Assembly (NCBI GenBank): GCA_020747065.1
Contig: JAGMVK010000004.1
Coordinates: 2,418,001 to 2,482,000 of the forward strand
Direction of reading: 5' to 3'
Length of the DNA stretch: 64,000 nucleotides
Source: Cadophora sp. MPI-SDFR-AT-0126
Lineage: Eukaryota > Ascomycota > Leotiomycetes > Helotiales > Ploettnerulaceae
Below the pieces are notes generated by a model. The model was not told the DNA's origin. It ran no database searches and was given only the letters and a program-made list of their open reading frames with translations. Both the position numbers and the translations under genes were made by a program. Shown piece by piece: positions 1 through 11,800 of the stretch; positions within the stretch are counted from its first letter, which is position 1; every line of letters begins with the position of its first letter.

Positions 1-1514
1 ACTTCTCGAGTTCGGTTTGTCAACATCGTTATGATGGACAAACATGTCTTACTCGACGGCCGACTGCATTACCGAAAAGGTCTCGGGACGGTGCATCGCA
101 AGCTCGATACCAATCCAGTCAAGAAGCTGTGTCCCAGCGCTCTTCGCAATCAAGAGATTCGCCAAACGCTTCGAACTTCGTTCGTGAATCCCGTAGTGTC
201 ACAAAAGAAGAATGGCAAACTATGGAAAGTCCTGATGGCATCCCTGACATGAACCTCGAGTATGTCAAAATTGGCGACACCCCCGGAGGTTTTCACCCAG
301 TCTTCCTACGAGATGCTTGTACTTGCCCTAAATGTGTCGATCCGTCATCAACGCAGAAACAATTTCAAACCACCGACATTCCTCGAACCATCAGAGCAAA
401 CTCAATTGAGAAACGTGAGAATGGGGATTTCGCCATCACGTGGGAGAACGATATCCCTGGATTTGGACCAGATCATGTTTCCACCTATTCGACGAAGTTC
501 TTCGATATTTGTGATTTCAGATCTGCCAGACTACAAGACCGTTCTGAACATGTCCGACCTCGTCTATGGAACAGATTTCGAATCGAGGAAGAACTCCAAT
601 TCGTTAACTTCGCTGACTATATGGAAGATGATAAGCAGCTTTTCCGAGCTTTGTTCCAGCTGCAGACTCGCGGGCTTCTTCTGCTTCGCAATGTTCCCGA
701 ATCAGAAGAATCTGTCGCGGAGATTGCCGGTCGTATCGGGACCATTCGAGACACCTTCTACGGACGAACGTGGGATGTCAAATCAGTAGCCCAGGCTAAG
801 AACGTGGCATACACCCACCAATTCCTCGGCCTCCATATGGACCTTTTATATATGACGAACCCTCCTGGATTTCAGTTATTGCACTGCCTGAAGAATACCT
901 GCAAAGGTGGCGCATCCTTGTTTAGTGACTCATTCTATACTATCCACGGCATGTCACCATTAGATCAACAGGTGCTATCTACTACAGACCTAGCTTATCA
1001 TTATCGTAATGCCGGAGAGCATTACTATTATGAGCGTCCTCTGTTGGAACTTGATAGAACCACGGTTCACACCAAACACGGCAAACAAGCAGCCGTCAAG
1101 TTTGTCAATTACTCTCCACCGTTTCAAGCACCTTTCCCAGTCACCAAGAACTCGCAGGGAAATGTCTTCCCCAAAGTCGCGAGAGCGCTGCGGACCTTCG
1201 CTGATCGAGTCGAATCACCGCGCAACTTGTTCGAATACAAAATGAAAGAAGGCGAATGTGTCATCTTCAACAACAGAAGAGTGTTACACGGCCGTCGCCA
1301 ATTCGACGCCGGCAAGGGAGAGAGGTGGTTGAAGGGCACGTATGTTGATACGGACGTATTCAAAAGCAAATGGCGAACTCTATTCGAGAATTACAGTGTC
1401 ACGGATGATCCTCGAAAGGGTGGTCAATATGTGTTTCCGGGAAAGTTGGAGGCGGGTGCTGCGTATAGAGCTGCGAAGGCTGAATCGAAGACGGCAACGG
1501 AAGTAAGCTCTTGA
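1..1514 (+). CDS. Gamma-butyrobetaine dioxygenase-like Fe(II)/2-oxoglutarate oxygenase (5' partial)
   Basis: Likely hydroxylates gamma-butyrobetaine (or the related trimethyllysine) in carnitine synthesis, using Fe(II), O2 and 2-oxoglutarate. The reading frame is open from base 3 to the stop at 1512-1514 with no in-frame ATG near the left edge, so the start lies outside the window. Two domains are visible. The first is an N-terminal GBBH-like zinc-binding domain with the cluster ACTCPKCVD. The second is a TauD/TfdA double-stranded beta helix with the metal motif HMD in FLGLHMDLLYM and the distal His/Arg in RRVLHGRRQF. The residues before the first domain (ARYQSS region, about 100-125) are rich in Arg, Ser and Gln, as in a mitochondrial presequence; that localisation is inference. 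Trimethyllysine dioxygenase is the main alternative. The overlapping frame starting at base 31 is a shadow. Confidence 0.85.
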   Translation, partial: FSSSVCQHRYDGQTCLTRRPTALPKRSRDGASQARYQSSQEAVSQRSSQSRDSPNASNFVRESRSVTKEEWQTMESPDGIPDMNLEYVKIGDTPGGFHPVFLRDACTCPKCVDPSSTQKQFQTTDIPRTIRANSIEKRENGDFAITWENDIPGFGPDHVSTYSTKFFDICDFRSARLQDRSEHVRPRLWNRFRIEEELQFVNFADYMEDDKQLFRALFQLQTRGLLLLRNVPESEESVAEIAGRIGTIRDTFYGRTWDVKSVAQAKNVAYTHQFLGLHMDLLYMTNPPGFQLLHCLKNTCKGGASLFSDSFYTIHGMSPLDQQVLSTTDLAYHYRNAGEHYYYERPLLELDRTTVHTKHGKQAAVKFVNYSPPFQAPFPVTKNSQGNVFPKVARALRTFADRVESPRNLFEYKMKEGECVIFNNRRVLHGRRQFDAGKGERWLKGTYVDTDVFKSKWRTLFENYSVTDDPRKGGQYVFPGKLEAGAAYRAAKAESKTATEVSS

Positions 1515-2108
1515 AAGGCCGACAGGGAGGATCATGCAGGTAGTTGATTGAATAGTCCTGCAAAGATGTGTGACTAGAAGATATCGGACATTTTGAGTTG
1601 GCGATATTGTAATATAAATGAAGCCAATTATCTAGTTGTATTCGCATCCAGCTGGGGCAACTCAACAGGATATTGGCTCGATGCAAGAACGTAACAGAAT
1701 TACCTGAATCGCATGTACTATATCATATCCTTCATCCGCTTTATAATCAAAACAGCAAACTTCAAACCTATAGAACGGTTCAAGAGCCCAAAAGTTATCT
1801 ATCGATTTTGAAAATGCCCCTCCACCCACGCCAGAGTCCACAGCCTCGCTAAACACAAGCCCCTCCCCAAGCCGGGCCGAGTCAGCACCCACAAAAACAG
1901 CATCAAAATAGAGAGAGACGAAGGCAAAAGAAATATCTTATTGAAAAGTATGCCAAAGAGTATGTATGATAACAAAGCCAAAGAAAAATAACAGCACCTT
2001 CCTCCCCTTCCACCCTGCCTCTTTCTTTGCCCACAACCCAAAAGCCAAAAGCCCCCAAAAAAATTGTTCGAATTATAACCCGGGTTAGATTCCCGGATTC
2101 GCAGATGA
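1515..2108. other. Intergenic region between the dioxygenase gene and tRNA-Phe
   Basis: Holds the 3' end of the dioxygenase transcript and AT-rich spacer. Only short open frames without recognisable similarity are present. I see no gene here. Confidence 0.6.
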
Positions 2109-2214
2109 TGCGGCTTCTGTGGATCGAACACAGTGCCTCCAGATAAACTTTTTTTCAAGTTAATGATCTGAAGTGGACTTCAGTCTGGCGCTCTCCCAAG
2201 TGAGCTAAAGCCGC
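2109..2214 (-). tRNA. tRNA-Phe(GAA) with a 33-nt intron
   Basis: On the minus strand the 5' half begins GCGGCTTTAGCTCACTTGGG and reaches the anticodon loop CTGAAG. The 3' half resumes with ATCTGGAGG and carries the T-loop GTTCGATCC. The acceptor stem pairs GCGGCTT with AAGCCGC, followed by discriminator A at 2109. The intron (2145-2177) sits one base 3' of the GAA anticodon, the canonical place for nuclear tRNA introns, as in yeast tRNA-Phe. No CCA is encoded, as expected for a eukaryotic nuclear tRNA. A run of T follows in the intron, not at the 3' end. Confidence 0.93.
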
Positions 2215-2607
2215 TTGGTTGTTTGGGGTGTTGTGATTTGCTGGATTCTGCTTATTTGGGTAACTATGAGGGATAGTGATTTAGAGGGAAATTGAATTTT
2301 TTGACGGAGGGAAGTGGAGTCGGTGATTGGTTGGAGGAGGGCAGATGTGGAAAAATGTGGAGTGAGGACAGGATTTGATTTTGGCCCAGGCCGGATCGGA
2401 AAGAGCTGCAGATGCTGAAGTGGAGACTAGAGTTTGTGGTTTGAAGGACAGGGGTAGCTGGAGGAGGGCACTAAAGAGGTGCTTCAAGCTTTGAGGATGA
2501 CTGCATGAGGGGCTTGTTGTTGAAGTTTGACTTAATATCTTCTTTTCAAATACCTGTAGTATATTTATTGTATGGTCTTTCTCATCATATCCAACTTCTT
2601 GATAATC
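2215..2607. other. Intergenic spacer upstream of tRNA-Phe and downstream of threonine aldolase
   Basis: Contains the 5' flank of the minus-strand tRNA and the 3' flank of the threonine aldolase gene. Nothing else is recognisable. Confidence 0.5.
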
Positions 2608-3836
2608 TCATGTCCCATAAGCCTTCTCACCAACCTTTCCCCCTCTTTTTGTTCCGCCTGCCTGCTTCCTCTCGATAACTTCTCTCAGGACCTCCTCAAG
2701 TCTCTGAACAGCCTCCTCTCCAATCTGGTAATGTACCACCAGTCTCGGACCTAAGAACCTCAGTCCATGTTTACTTCCCATCTCGACAAACTCATCATCT
2801 GAAATCCCCGCATCATCAAGATCAAACCACACCATATTCGTTTCCGTAGGTTGTGTAAGCTTCCCTCCCATCCCAGTCCATATGCCCGCGATCCTCTTCG
2901 CCATGATATGACTTCCTTTCAACAAGCCCCCTTCACCATTTGGACCCTTCCCAAACGTCTCATCAACAGCTATCCTTGCCGTAGCAGTAACAACGCCAGA
3001 TTGTCTCAAGCCCCCTCCGATACTCTTCCTCACCCACCTCGCATGCTTAATGAACTTCTCCTTTCCAACAAGTATACTTCCAATCGGTGCACCCAAGCCC
3101 TTTGAAAAGCACAAACTCGCACTATCAAATTCCTTCGTATATTCCGATAGAGATCCCGCCCCCGCAACAACAGCTTCCCATATCCTAGCCCCATCAAGAT
3201 GCATCTTAATCCCGTGTTCCCTTGCAAACGCTGATATCCGCCTGACTTCTTCTAACGGCATGATCGTGCCACCAAGTGTATTTTCCAGACTTATAACCCT
3301 CGTCGGACACCCATGTATCTCATCTCCCAGAACAACATTCTTCTTGACATCTTCCAACGTCAAGTACACTCCATTCTTCGGCACAACGCCCTTGACCAAA
3401 GCTCCGGACAGCGAAGCCACGCCGCCAGCTTCCCATTCTAGGATATGCGCTCTGTGATCGCAGAGTACAGAGTGAGGAGGTTGAGTGAGATGTGTTCGTA
3501 GCGCGAGTTGGTTACCCATTGTGCCAGAGAGGACGAACAGCGCGCTTTCGTGGGAGGTGAGTGTTGCGAGGTGCGATTCGAGGGAGAGGGTTGTGGTGTC
3601 TTCCGCGAAGACGTCGTCAAGAAGGGTGGTGTTTTGAATAGCGCGGAGCATGGAGGGTGTGGGTGTTGTTACTACGTCGCCTTGAAGGTAGTGATGTTAG
3701 ATTGCTGTGTGTTGGAAGAAGATAACAGAGATTGAGATGTAATAGACGGACTTCTGAAGTCAAATGCTGCTGGTCCTGGACCAGACCAAGCAGTGGGCTT
3801 TGATGTGCCATTGGTATTCGTTTCTTGCGACATCAT
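2608..3836 (-). CDS. GLY1: Low-specificity L-threonine aldolase
   Basis: PLP enzyme that cleaves L-threonine (and allo-threonine) to glycine and acetaldehyde, a route to cytosolic glycine. Two exons: 3836-3752 and 3680-2608, giving 385 aa. The 71-nt intron has an unusual GTCCGT donor, but the join rebuilds the family N-terminus FDFRSDVVTTPTPSM, which supports it. Further hallmarks are the aspartate and lysine of the PLP site, in HLDGARIWEA and the CFSKGLGAPIGS segment. I chose the ATG at 3836; the frame is open further upstream to an ATG at 3956 that would add 40 residues, possibly a weak targeting sequence. The tail is Lys/Gly-rich and probably disordered. Confidence 0.93.
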
Positions 3837-4503
3837 GATTGAGCGTTGAGAGAAGGATCTCTGTGGCTGTTTGGAAAGATAGCTCGAGGTTAGAGGAGGG
3901 TATCGAAAGTTAGGATGATATATCGAAACTAGATGGTATTCAGCAGATAACTTCAAGATGGAATTGTTAATTACTCACTGGAAGGAGAGCCTCTCACGGC
4001 GCGCCTCGCCACGGGACTGGCTCTCCTCAAAAGCATCTTGAATGGCGGGGTCAATGGCACAGGGAATGAGTTGCACTAAAGAGGGAATCCGGACCTTGGT
4101 CAACCATATTCTTATCGTATTGCCGAGATGGATATTCTTATCGACACGTGCTGTTCAGGGGTAAAATTAATTAGCCGAGGGATCGGATCGTATCAGCGTT
4201 CGGACCGGAATGTTCCATGTTTGGATAGGAAGCGGAGGATATTCTGCTTTGAGGAATTTTACCGTTTATCCGGGGAGAAGAAAGAAAAAAGCAAAGTTGC
4301 GACGTGCAACAAAAAGCTGTGGCACGGAGTGAGGTTGAGTCCTGGATGATGAGTGGTCGGCGGTGCCTGTCAGATCTCGGATTACTGATGTTGTGATGAA
4401 ACTGGTTTACCAATGATATTGCTGGAGGGCTCCAAGGCTGCCATTCACTGTATTGGCGAGTGACTCGATGAGCAAAAATCAGGTAACAGACTCTCATCTC
4501 TTG
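3837..4503. other. Divergent promoter region between threonine aldolase and amidase
   Basis: Shared 5' flank of two divergent genes. Short open frames are present on both strands but none shows a recognisable domain. Confidence 0.5.
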
Positions 4504-6356
4504 ATGTCCAGTATGAAGATGTCGAGAACCAACAAATCGAAGCCGAAGAAACCCTGGCAAGATGTTGCTAAAGAAGCTCAGGAGTTGAGGGACGAGAGTC
4601 TTTTGCGAGTTCCAGGCATCGATGATGTATTTGAACATGATATATTCTCCGGAGGCCTGCCCAAGAATGTGACGGCCATTCCTAGCTTGGTTTTGAATCA
4701 AAGAGATATCCAGATAACTGATTCTTTGCCGGAAGAATTGGTCAAGATACTTGCAAGCGGCCAATTAACCGCCACGGACGTCACACTGGCATTTCTTAGG
4801 AGAGCAGCTGTCGCTCAGAGACTCGTAGCTATCCCTTTAAATCCGTGAAATTATAGCATCTGATATCCAACAGACAAACTGCATCACCGAGCTCCTTCCC
4901 GAACGCGCTCTCAGCCGAGCCAAAGAACTCGATAAGTACCTCTCTCGCCACGGGAAACCAGTCGGTCCTCTTCACGGCCTTCCCATCAGCGTGAAAGAAA
5001 TGATCGGGATGAAAGATCTCGGTCTGAATGCAGGCTATGTAGCTTGGTGGGGTAAGAGAGCCGATGAAGATGCTCATGTTCTGCAGATTCTGTGGAATGC
5101 AGGCGCGGTCTTCTTTGCTAGGACGACGCAGCCGCAGACTATGATGCATCTGGAGACGGAGAGCAACTTGTATGGGGTTACCGTGAATCCTTGTAACGGC
5201 CTTCTGTCTTCTGGTGGAAGTAGTGGTGGAGAGGGAGCTTTGATAGGCATGAGGGGTAGCTGTTTGGGAATTGGGAGTGATATTGGTGGTAAGTCGAACA
5301 CATCACTTGACAGTCATTCTCTGACACTTTCTTAGGAAGCATCAGAAGCCCGGCAGCCAATTGCGGCATATATGGATTCAAGCCTACTGCTTTCCGCATT
5401 CCAACAGATGGTTGGTGTTCGACTATGGCAGGTGCTGATCCCATTCCTGGAGTCATCGGTCCAATGAGTACAAGTCTCGAAGGCATTAAACTCTTCATGC
5501 AAGTCGTGATAGACTCTCAACCATGGCTGCTGGAACCAGCACTCATTCCCATCCCATGGAATTCTTCTATTTATATAACCGCAGATCATTCACTCAGAAT
5601 TGGAGTCATGTGGAATGATGGTGTAATAACTCCTCATCCACCGATAACCCGAGCGATGAAAGAACTCGTCTCTCACCTCCAAAAGGTACCAAACATTGAA
5701 GTTGTAGATTGGACTCCGTACCTCCACGATGAAGCCTGGGCCATAATCTCAAGTTTATATTTCACAGACGGTGGTGCAGAAAACGCAGCTACCATTGCTA
5801 ATCCCGTGAACCGTGGCTGCCGCTTACTGAATGGATCATCAAGCAGAACCCATGTGTCAAGAAACTCTCTCCGCAGAAACTTTACTACTGGCAGGAAGAG
5901 CGAGAAGCTTATCGAAAAGAATATGCAAAGGTGTGGACGGATACTGCGACAAGCGCCGACGCGATTGGAAGGAAGACCGGAATGGTTGATGTGATTCTTT
6001 GTCCAGTCGGTCCTGGTGTTGCCCCTAAACACAATACCTCAAGATATTGGGGATATACGAGCCAGTGGAATCTGCTGGATTATCCTGCTGTGACTTTCCC
6101 TGTTAGTAGGGTTGATGGCAAGACAGACGTCGCAAGAGGAACTTTCAAGCCGATGACCGATGTAGACGAAGAGCACTGGAAGCTCTGTAAGTTACCTCCA
6201 CTGGCGGAAGAATAACTGTTGACTTGGACAGATGATCCGAACGAATTCGATGGCCTTCCCATCTCGTTGCAGCTAGTTGGGAGGAGGTTCGAGGATGAGA
6301 AAGTCATTGCTGTCTTGCAATATCTGAAGCAGGTCGTTTCACTTCCCATGCCTTGA
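4504..6356 (+). CDS. Amidase (amidase signature family, acetamidase/AmdS-like), one apparent frameshift
   Basis: Amidase-signature serine hydrolase that releases ammonia from small amides. Exons 4504-4824, 4874-5288, 5336-6186 and 6232-6356. Visible signatures are the catalytic lysine context GLPISVKEMIG, the Gly/Ser-rich LLSSGGSSGGEGALIGMRGS and the downstream serine loop GIGSDIGGSIRSPAANCG, which is rebuilt exactly by the 47-nt intron at 5289-5335. The frame breaks near 5800-5807: conserved sequence runs in one frame to ENAATIAN and resumes one frame over as REPWLPLTEWI. This needs one extra base, next to a CCC run. The joined length is accordingly one base short of a multiple of three. It could be a recent null allele or a sequencing error; everything downstream is intact. 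Start chosen among several in-frame Met codons (4453-4519). Confidence 0.85.
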
Positions 6357-7149
6357 CCTTGGTCGATCTCTGAAGGCGAAAACAGCGATCTCGACGCATG
6401 TAACATTGGAAAACATCGCCACTTACCAAGATAATCTGATCACTCGTATCGACGAGCCTCAAAGTCACGCGCCGTCAGTGTGCATGAGTTCGGACGGTGT
6501 GGCCTACGAGTTCCTGCGACGTCAATGTTGTCGTGAAACTCCTCTCTAGCCAATCAACGCGCTCCGGAATGTTAACCGACGATGAAAGTCTGGAGCCGAA
6601 GCCGCCGATCAGATCAAGTTGAGATGTGCCGAGTGCCACCAGGATGTCGCAGGTTTTCATCGGCAAAATGCAGTTCAGGAGTCGATCAAACACTACCGGC
6701 ACCAAGCCATCTTTACCGGCTCCCGAGACATGAGATGATGGTTCCCAAGACCCAGCATCACCTTGCACGAACGGCTGATATGTACCCCCAAGACCTGTCA
6801 AAGCTGGCATGACAAGTCGACTGTTGGGACGAGCGTACTGCCTATATGGAATCTAGTGCTAAGCGTTTGACGATGTGGTCGATGAATCGGTGATGGAACA
6901 GGTGACGACCCCACTGAATTAATTCTGGATGAACGTGTTGGGGCTGAAAGGATGGATGAGAGAGTACGCACGTATATATGAGTGCGCCTGGAGCACGTAA
7001 GACTCCAAACATCTTTCATCACAATCCAATTCGCCTTTCATACTTTCTGTCTCTACCAAACGACCCGGCGTCGTCTTATTTCCTACACTCTCACTTACAT
7101 TATTTTTAATACTTGAAACGTTCTTTCAAATTCCAAACTTTCAGTCAAA
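6357..7149. other. Intergenic region upstream of the small secreted protein, with a possible coding remnant
   Basis: Mostly spacer and promoter. Positions about 6592-6726 on the plus strand read as RCAECHQDVAGFHRQ followed by a stop, with a stop just upstream as well. The CxxC and regular composition suggest a decayed exon, but I cannot assign a family. Confidence 0.3.
6973..6979 (+). promoter_or_regulatory. TATA box of the small secreted protein gene
   Basis: TATATAT lies about 170 nt upstream of the ATG at 7150 and is followed by a pyrimidine-rich leader, a usual arrangement for highly expressed fungal secreted-protein genes. Inferred from sequence only. Confidence 0.5.
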
Positions 7150-7591
7150 ATGGTTCGCATCACTTTCACTGTTGTCGTCGCTTGTAAGTTCATCCCATAA
7201 TTGCGTGTTTGAGGAGCTTCGAACTGACAGATATCTTCAGTCGCCATGACCGCCCTTGCTCTGTCTCCCAACAATGCCGGCGCCAAGAACGTTGGTGCTG
7301 GTGACGCTTCTCAATTCATCACCGGAGGCTGCATTGATGATTCTGACTGCTCGTCTGCATGCTGTGCTGATCTCAGCGGTGTCGGTATCTGTTCTGCGTA
7401 CGTTCCACCTTACTCCCGCTCCATGATGGCCGCAGCCATCATGACCCATTTCCATCTATGAATCCAACTGACAGCATTCAAGCGAGGCTGCCGCTTTCCA
7501 GGCCGGCAAGAACGGTTGTGGATTCGTCGACCCTAACGCTGCTGCCACGATCCAAGCTGCTGCCGCCCAAGTCGCCAAGCAAGGTTTCTAG
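7150..7591 (+). CDS. Small cysteine-rich secreted protein, biotrophy-associated (BAS2/BAS3-like) family
   Basis: Encodes 99 aa in three exons (7150-7183, 7241-7397, 7483-7591). A signal peptide is clear: MVRITFTVVVAFAMTALAL, cleavage probably just after. The mature part carries GDASQFITGGCIDDSDC, a CC pair, GICSA and NGCGF, giving six cysteines, enough for three disulfides. This pattern resembles the Magnaporthe biotrophy-associated secreted proteins found broadly in ascomycetes; the match is from memory and moderate. The C-terminus is alanine-rich. Likely acts in the apoplast or at the host interface, but function is unproven. For the second intron I chose the acceptor at 7482 over an AG ten bases earlier because it keeps the family frame and a stop at 7589-7591. 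Confidence 0.75.
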
Positions 7592-8813
7592 ATCCGAGAT
7601 ATTGATAATGATTGCATGATGAGTGTTGAATATTGCATGGTTGGATAGAGGTTGGGAAAGGCTGGATTGAAGATGCGTTGTCTGGGCGGATCTTTGAAGG
7701 ATGAGACATTTGTATCTATCATGAGACGATGTGGAATCTGAGAACGTTCGGCAACCCAAGTATAACTTAATGGCTGTACAAAGTCGTGATTGATGCTTAA
7801 ACTTGAGTATGAAATTCCCGCAGTCTCCTCAATTGACATACAAATCCATGAAGCTGTAAGACGTCGGATTCCCGATTTGACTTCAGTGGGGGTGATTCTG
7901 GATGCGGGAACATTGGGAATGAGGACGATTTATAAGACTGACATGGACGTCGCCAAGGACTGCATCAAACTTTCTTACCGGAACTTAGCGTTTTCTGTGA
8001 TGTTTAATCGTCCGACATCTCTGACTTCGTTCGGTCTCCAGTCCAGTGTAGACGTCTCCTGGACCCCTGCAAGCGAAGACGAGTCTAGTCAGGATCTCTT
8101 CGGGCGTTCACCTTCAACAGTAATCCTTCCACACACCACGCTCTCCATCCTCCTGGTAGGGGTATCATTTCACTGCAGAACACGAAAATAGCCTGTGGAG
8201 GATCTCAGGCTGCTATCCCGGTGTCCGTTGGCATGTACGCGTCGTCGGTACTTCAAGGATCCTTCAGTCCCATTCGGTTCTACCAACCTGGCAACCCGTC
8301 CCCATTGAGAAAAGAGACTTTTATCAATTTCACGTTGCTCTTCAAATATCCATTTCTAGCGAAGCAACATTTGATGACGCCAGACCGATCAAGAAGTCTA
8401 AGTCAAGCCGGCGTCCTGTTGGGTTTTGTTTCAACCCCACTGGATGGGATGTGCCGTCTGAACGGGTGCGAGCTCGTACGAGGATTGCGCGGACCGAGTA
8501 CGGATCCGAAGTCAACAGTTGATTGGCAGACGGACGCTTTTTGACTGCGAGAAAAGCTTCTTCTCGCATCCCAAGATGGCACTTGCTGGTTTAAACCTTG
8601 ACTTCACAAGGAGCTAGATCGGGCCGCATCAGCCTCGTGTGCTTCATCCGTGCTACAGGAATGCTTCCGGCATGACATTTCGATGCTTATATATCTAAGT
8701 TTGAGTTAGCCCCTATGATGAGCTTATCATCTGTCTTCCCCTCATTTTCAGATTTGTTCTGTTCTGTATCCGTAAACTTTCTTTTCTTTAGTTTTCCTCC
8801 TGTTGATCTCAAG
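7592..8813. other. Intergenic region between the secreted protein and sterol glucosyltransferase
   Basis: About 1.2 kb without a convincing gene. A 133-codon open frame (7790-8191) has no domain, signal or intron logic and is treated as chance. A TATATAT element is annotated near its end. Confidence 0.5.
8688..8694 (+). promoter_or_regulatory. TATA box of the sterol glucosyltransferase gene
   Basis: TATATAT at 8688-8694, about 120 nt before the chosen ATG at 8814 and only about 25 nt before an in-frame ATG at 8715. The short distance to 8715 is one reason for preferring 8814 as the start. Confidence 0.45.
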
Positions 8814-11800
8814 ATGGATGAAGAACGACCCCAATACTCAGCCCCACCCAGAGGCTTCACGATGGAGGTATCGATTGTCGAAGCTCCGATGTCTAGAGAA
8901 GATCGGGAGACTGCTGCGATACGAGAGGCGCAGGCGGCAGAGCAGCGAGAGAGATCCGAGGAGAAATTGAGGACAGACCAGGAGACGGTGGCATTATTGG
9001 AGGCTCAAGCAATGGAAAGACAGGAGAAACAATACAACGAGAAGACAACATTGTCGATTAGAAGAGTTCCGGTACCTGCATCCTCGATAAACGAGAAATC
9101 TAGAATCGAAAGAGAAACGCTGGCGGTGCTGGAGGGGAGAAGCGAGAAGAAGCATGCCGGTTCAGAAAAGTTGGCACGCCATTTTACAGCTCCGCCTATT
9201 ATTGAGCAGGCTGAGATTGCTAGAGATGATGGAATGGATTGGGACGCACCACCGCCTGCTTACGAACAGTCTTTTGGAGATGAGAGGCAGAGGATATCAA
9301 CTGCAGTTCTGGGTACTTTGGCGGTTTTCATTGCAGCTTCTTACTGACTAGCTTCCTTTGAGATACATAGATCTGACAACTTTGGGCTTCTAGACAATGG
9401 TAGAATATCTATGATGTTCAGAGGGAGAGGTAGCATGCACAAATTCACTGCCTTGCCTCCACTGCCGACGTACGAGCCACATGTGGAGCGGCAAAGATCT
9501 CAAGCAGCATTCTCGTTTCCTTTACTGAACATTGTCATCCAGGTCGTCGGAAGTCGAGGTACGTTATCTGAAGTTCACAACACATGCAAATGCTCACTTC
9601 CATCAAGGCGATGTTCAGCCTTTCATAGCATTAGGGCAAGAGTTGAAACTCGTGGGACATCGAATTCGACTTGCAACACATGACTGTTTTGAGGAATTCG
9701 TTCATAAGGCTGGGCTTGAGTTCTTCCCCATCGGAGGAGATCCGACAGAATTAATGGCTGTGAGTCGACTTCTGCTCTGCGTTGGAAGAGCCTGACAAGT
9801 TTTCAAGTACATGGTTAAGAACCCAGGGATTATTCCGAAATTCGAGTCCATACGAGCAGGTGATATCGCAAAGAAGCGAAAGATGATCTCGGAAATGCTC
9901 GAAGGATGTTGGAAGTCATGTTTTGAACCCGATCCATCAACAAACATTCCATTCGTCGCAGAAGCAATTATCGCCAATCCTCCAAGTTTTGCACATATGC
10001 ACTGTGCCCAGGCGATGGGAATTCCAGTCCATCTCATGTTCACGATGCCGTGGAGTCCTACTCGAGCGTTTCCGCATCCACTAGCGAATGTCCAACTGAG
10101 CGACACCGATCCTACGGCAACGAATTTCCTCTCGTATGGTTTAGTTGATATGATGACTTGGCAAGGGTGAGTCTGGCAGCATTCATGTTCTGTGCTTTGC
10201 TGATAGCATGACCTGAGGCTCGGGGATGTCATAAATCACTTTCGGAGGAAGACCTTGAACTTGGAAACGCTACCCCAGATGGTTGGTGCAAACCTCGCAT
10301 CGGATCTCAAAATTCCCTTCACATACTGCTGGTCGCCTGCGTTGATCCCCAAACCATTTGATTGGCCTTCTCATATTGGTATGCATTTCCAATCCCAATC
10401 AAAGCCCTAACCTAAGAAAAGTATAGATGTCTGCGGATTCTTCTTTCGAAATGCTCCCGATTACACCCCCTTCCCCGAACTAGATGCATTTCTCAGAGCT
10501 GGCCCGCCTCCCATATATATTGGCTTTGGGTCCATTGTCATGGATAACGCGGAGAAGATGACACAGACAATAATGGAGGCAGTAAAAAGCTGTGGCGTAA
10601 GAGCGATTGTGTCCGAAGGCTGGAGTAAGCTAGGAAAATGTGCAGATCCAGATCCTGATATCCTTTTCATTGGCGACTGCCCCCATGGTAAGTGTAATTT
10701 TGACAAAGTCCTTCACTGCTTTTGCTAATTGTCTAGAATGGCTGTTCAAGCATGTTGCGGCAGTCATCCACCACGGCGGAGCAGGAACTACCGCTTGTGG
10801 ATTACTCAATGGACGTCCAACAGCTATCGTCCCATTCTTTGGAGAGTGAGTATCCTTAAGTCCCATAATAAATCCCGAACTAATAAAATACAGTCAGCCA
10901 TTTTGGGCGAATATGGTAGCAGCAGCTGGCGCCGGCCCAAGACCTATCGATCACAAGTCCATCAGCGTCGCATCGCTCTCAAAAGCAATAACCGTTTGCA
11001 TCGCGCCAGAAACCCAGGTAGCTGCACAGAAAATTGCCGAGAAGATGAAAGCTGAGAATGGCGTTCGGGCAGCTGTACGGTCATTCCATCGGAACCTCCC
11101 TATTCAAGAACTCAACTGCGATATGGTACCTAAGCATCCTGCAAATTGGTCTTGGAAGAAGGGAAAGCGGACACTCAAATTATCGCATCGCGCAGCTTCG
11201 ATTCTGGTTGAGCATAAGAAGATCGAGGCATCTTCTCTAAAGTTGTGCGCACTGTCACAATCCTGCTCTTGTATTTTGTCTGACCACCTCAATAGGCACA
11301 GATCCAAACCCGTTACCATCGAAAACCGACGATGGGAGCCCATCAGTGCCACCACATCGGCAGGTTTAGATAGCGCCCAGAACATCTTCTATGCCATGGG
11401 CAGCATCGTCCAAGAACCCATGCAAGAATATCGGCGAGTCAAGACTATCGAAAAGGCAGAAAGCGAGACAGCGAGTATTCACACCTCATCTTCTGGTGGA
11501 AGTGGTGCCGCAGGAGCTGCCGGAAAAGCTGTCGGTCGTGGATTTGGGAGAGTCGGTATGGCGATCACGAAGTCAGCTATTGACTTACCGATGGCTGTCG
11601 CCGATGGAATGCATAACATTCCGGCGTTGTATGGTGAGAAAGTCAGGGATAGAGGGGAGATCAGGGGGTGGAAAAGTGGTGGGAAGGTTGGTCTGAAGGT
11701 GAGTTCCCTCTGTTTGATTGTAAGTACTCAATCTAAAGTGTGTTAGAGCCTGGGATATGGGTTCTACGATGGCTACGTCGGATTCTTCACGCAGCCTTAT

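Noticed and set aside
31..252. Open frame starting with ATG near the left edge
   Set aside because: Overlaps the dioxygenase frame, which is open from base 3 and carries the real domain.
7790..8191. Plus-strand open frame of 133 codons
   Set aside because: No domain, signal or splice logic; ordinary spacer composition.
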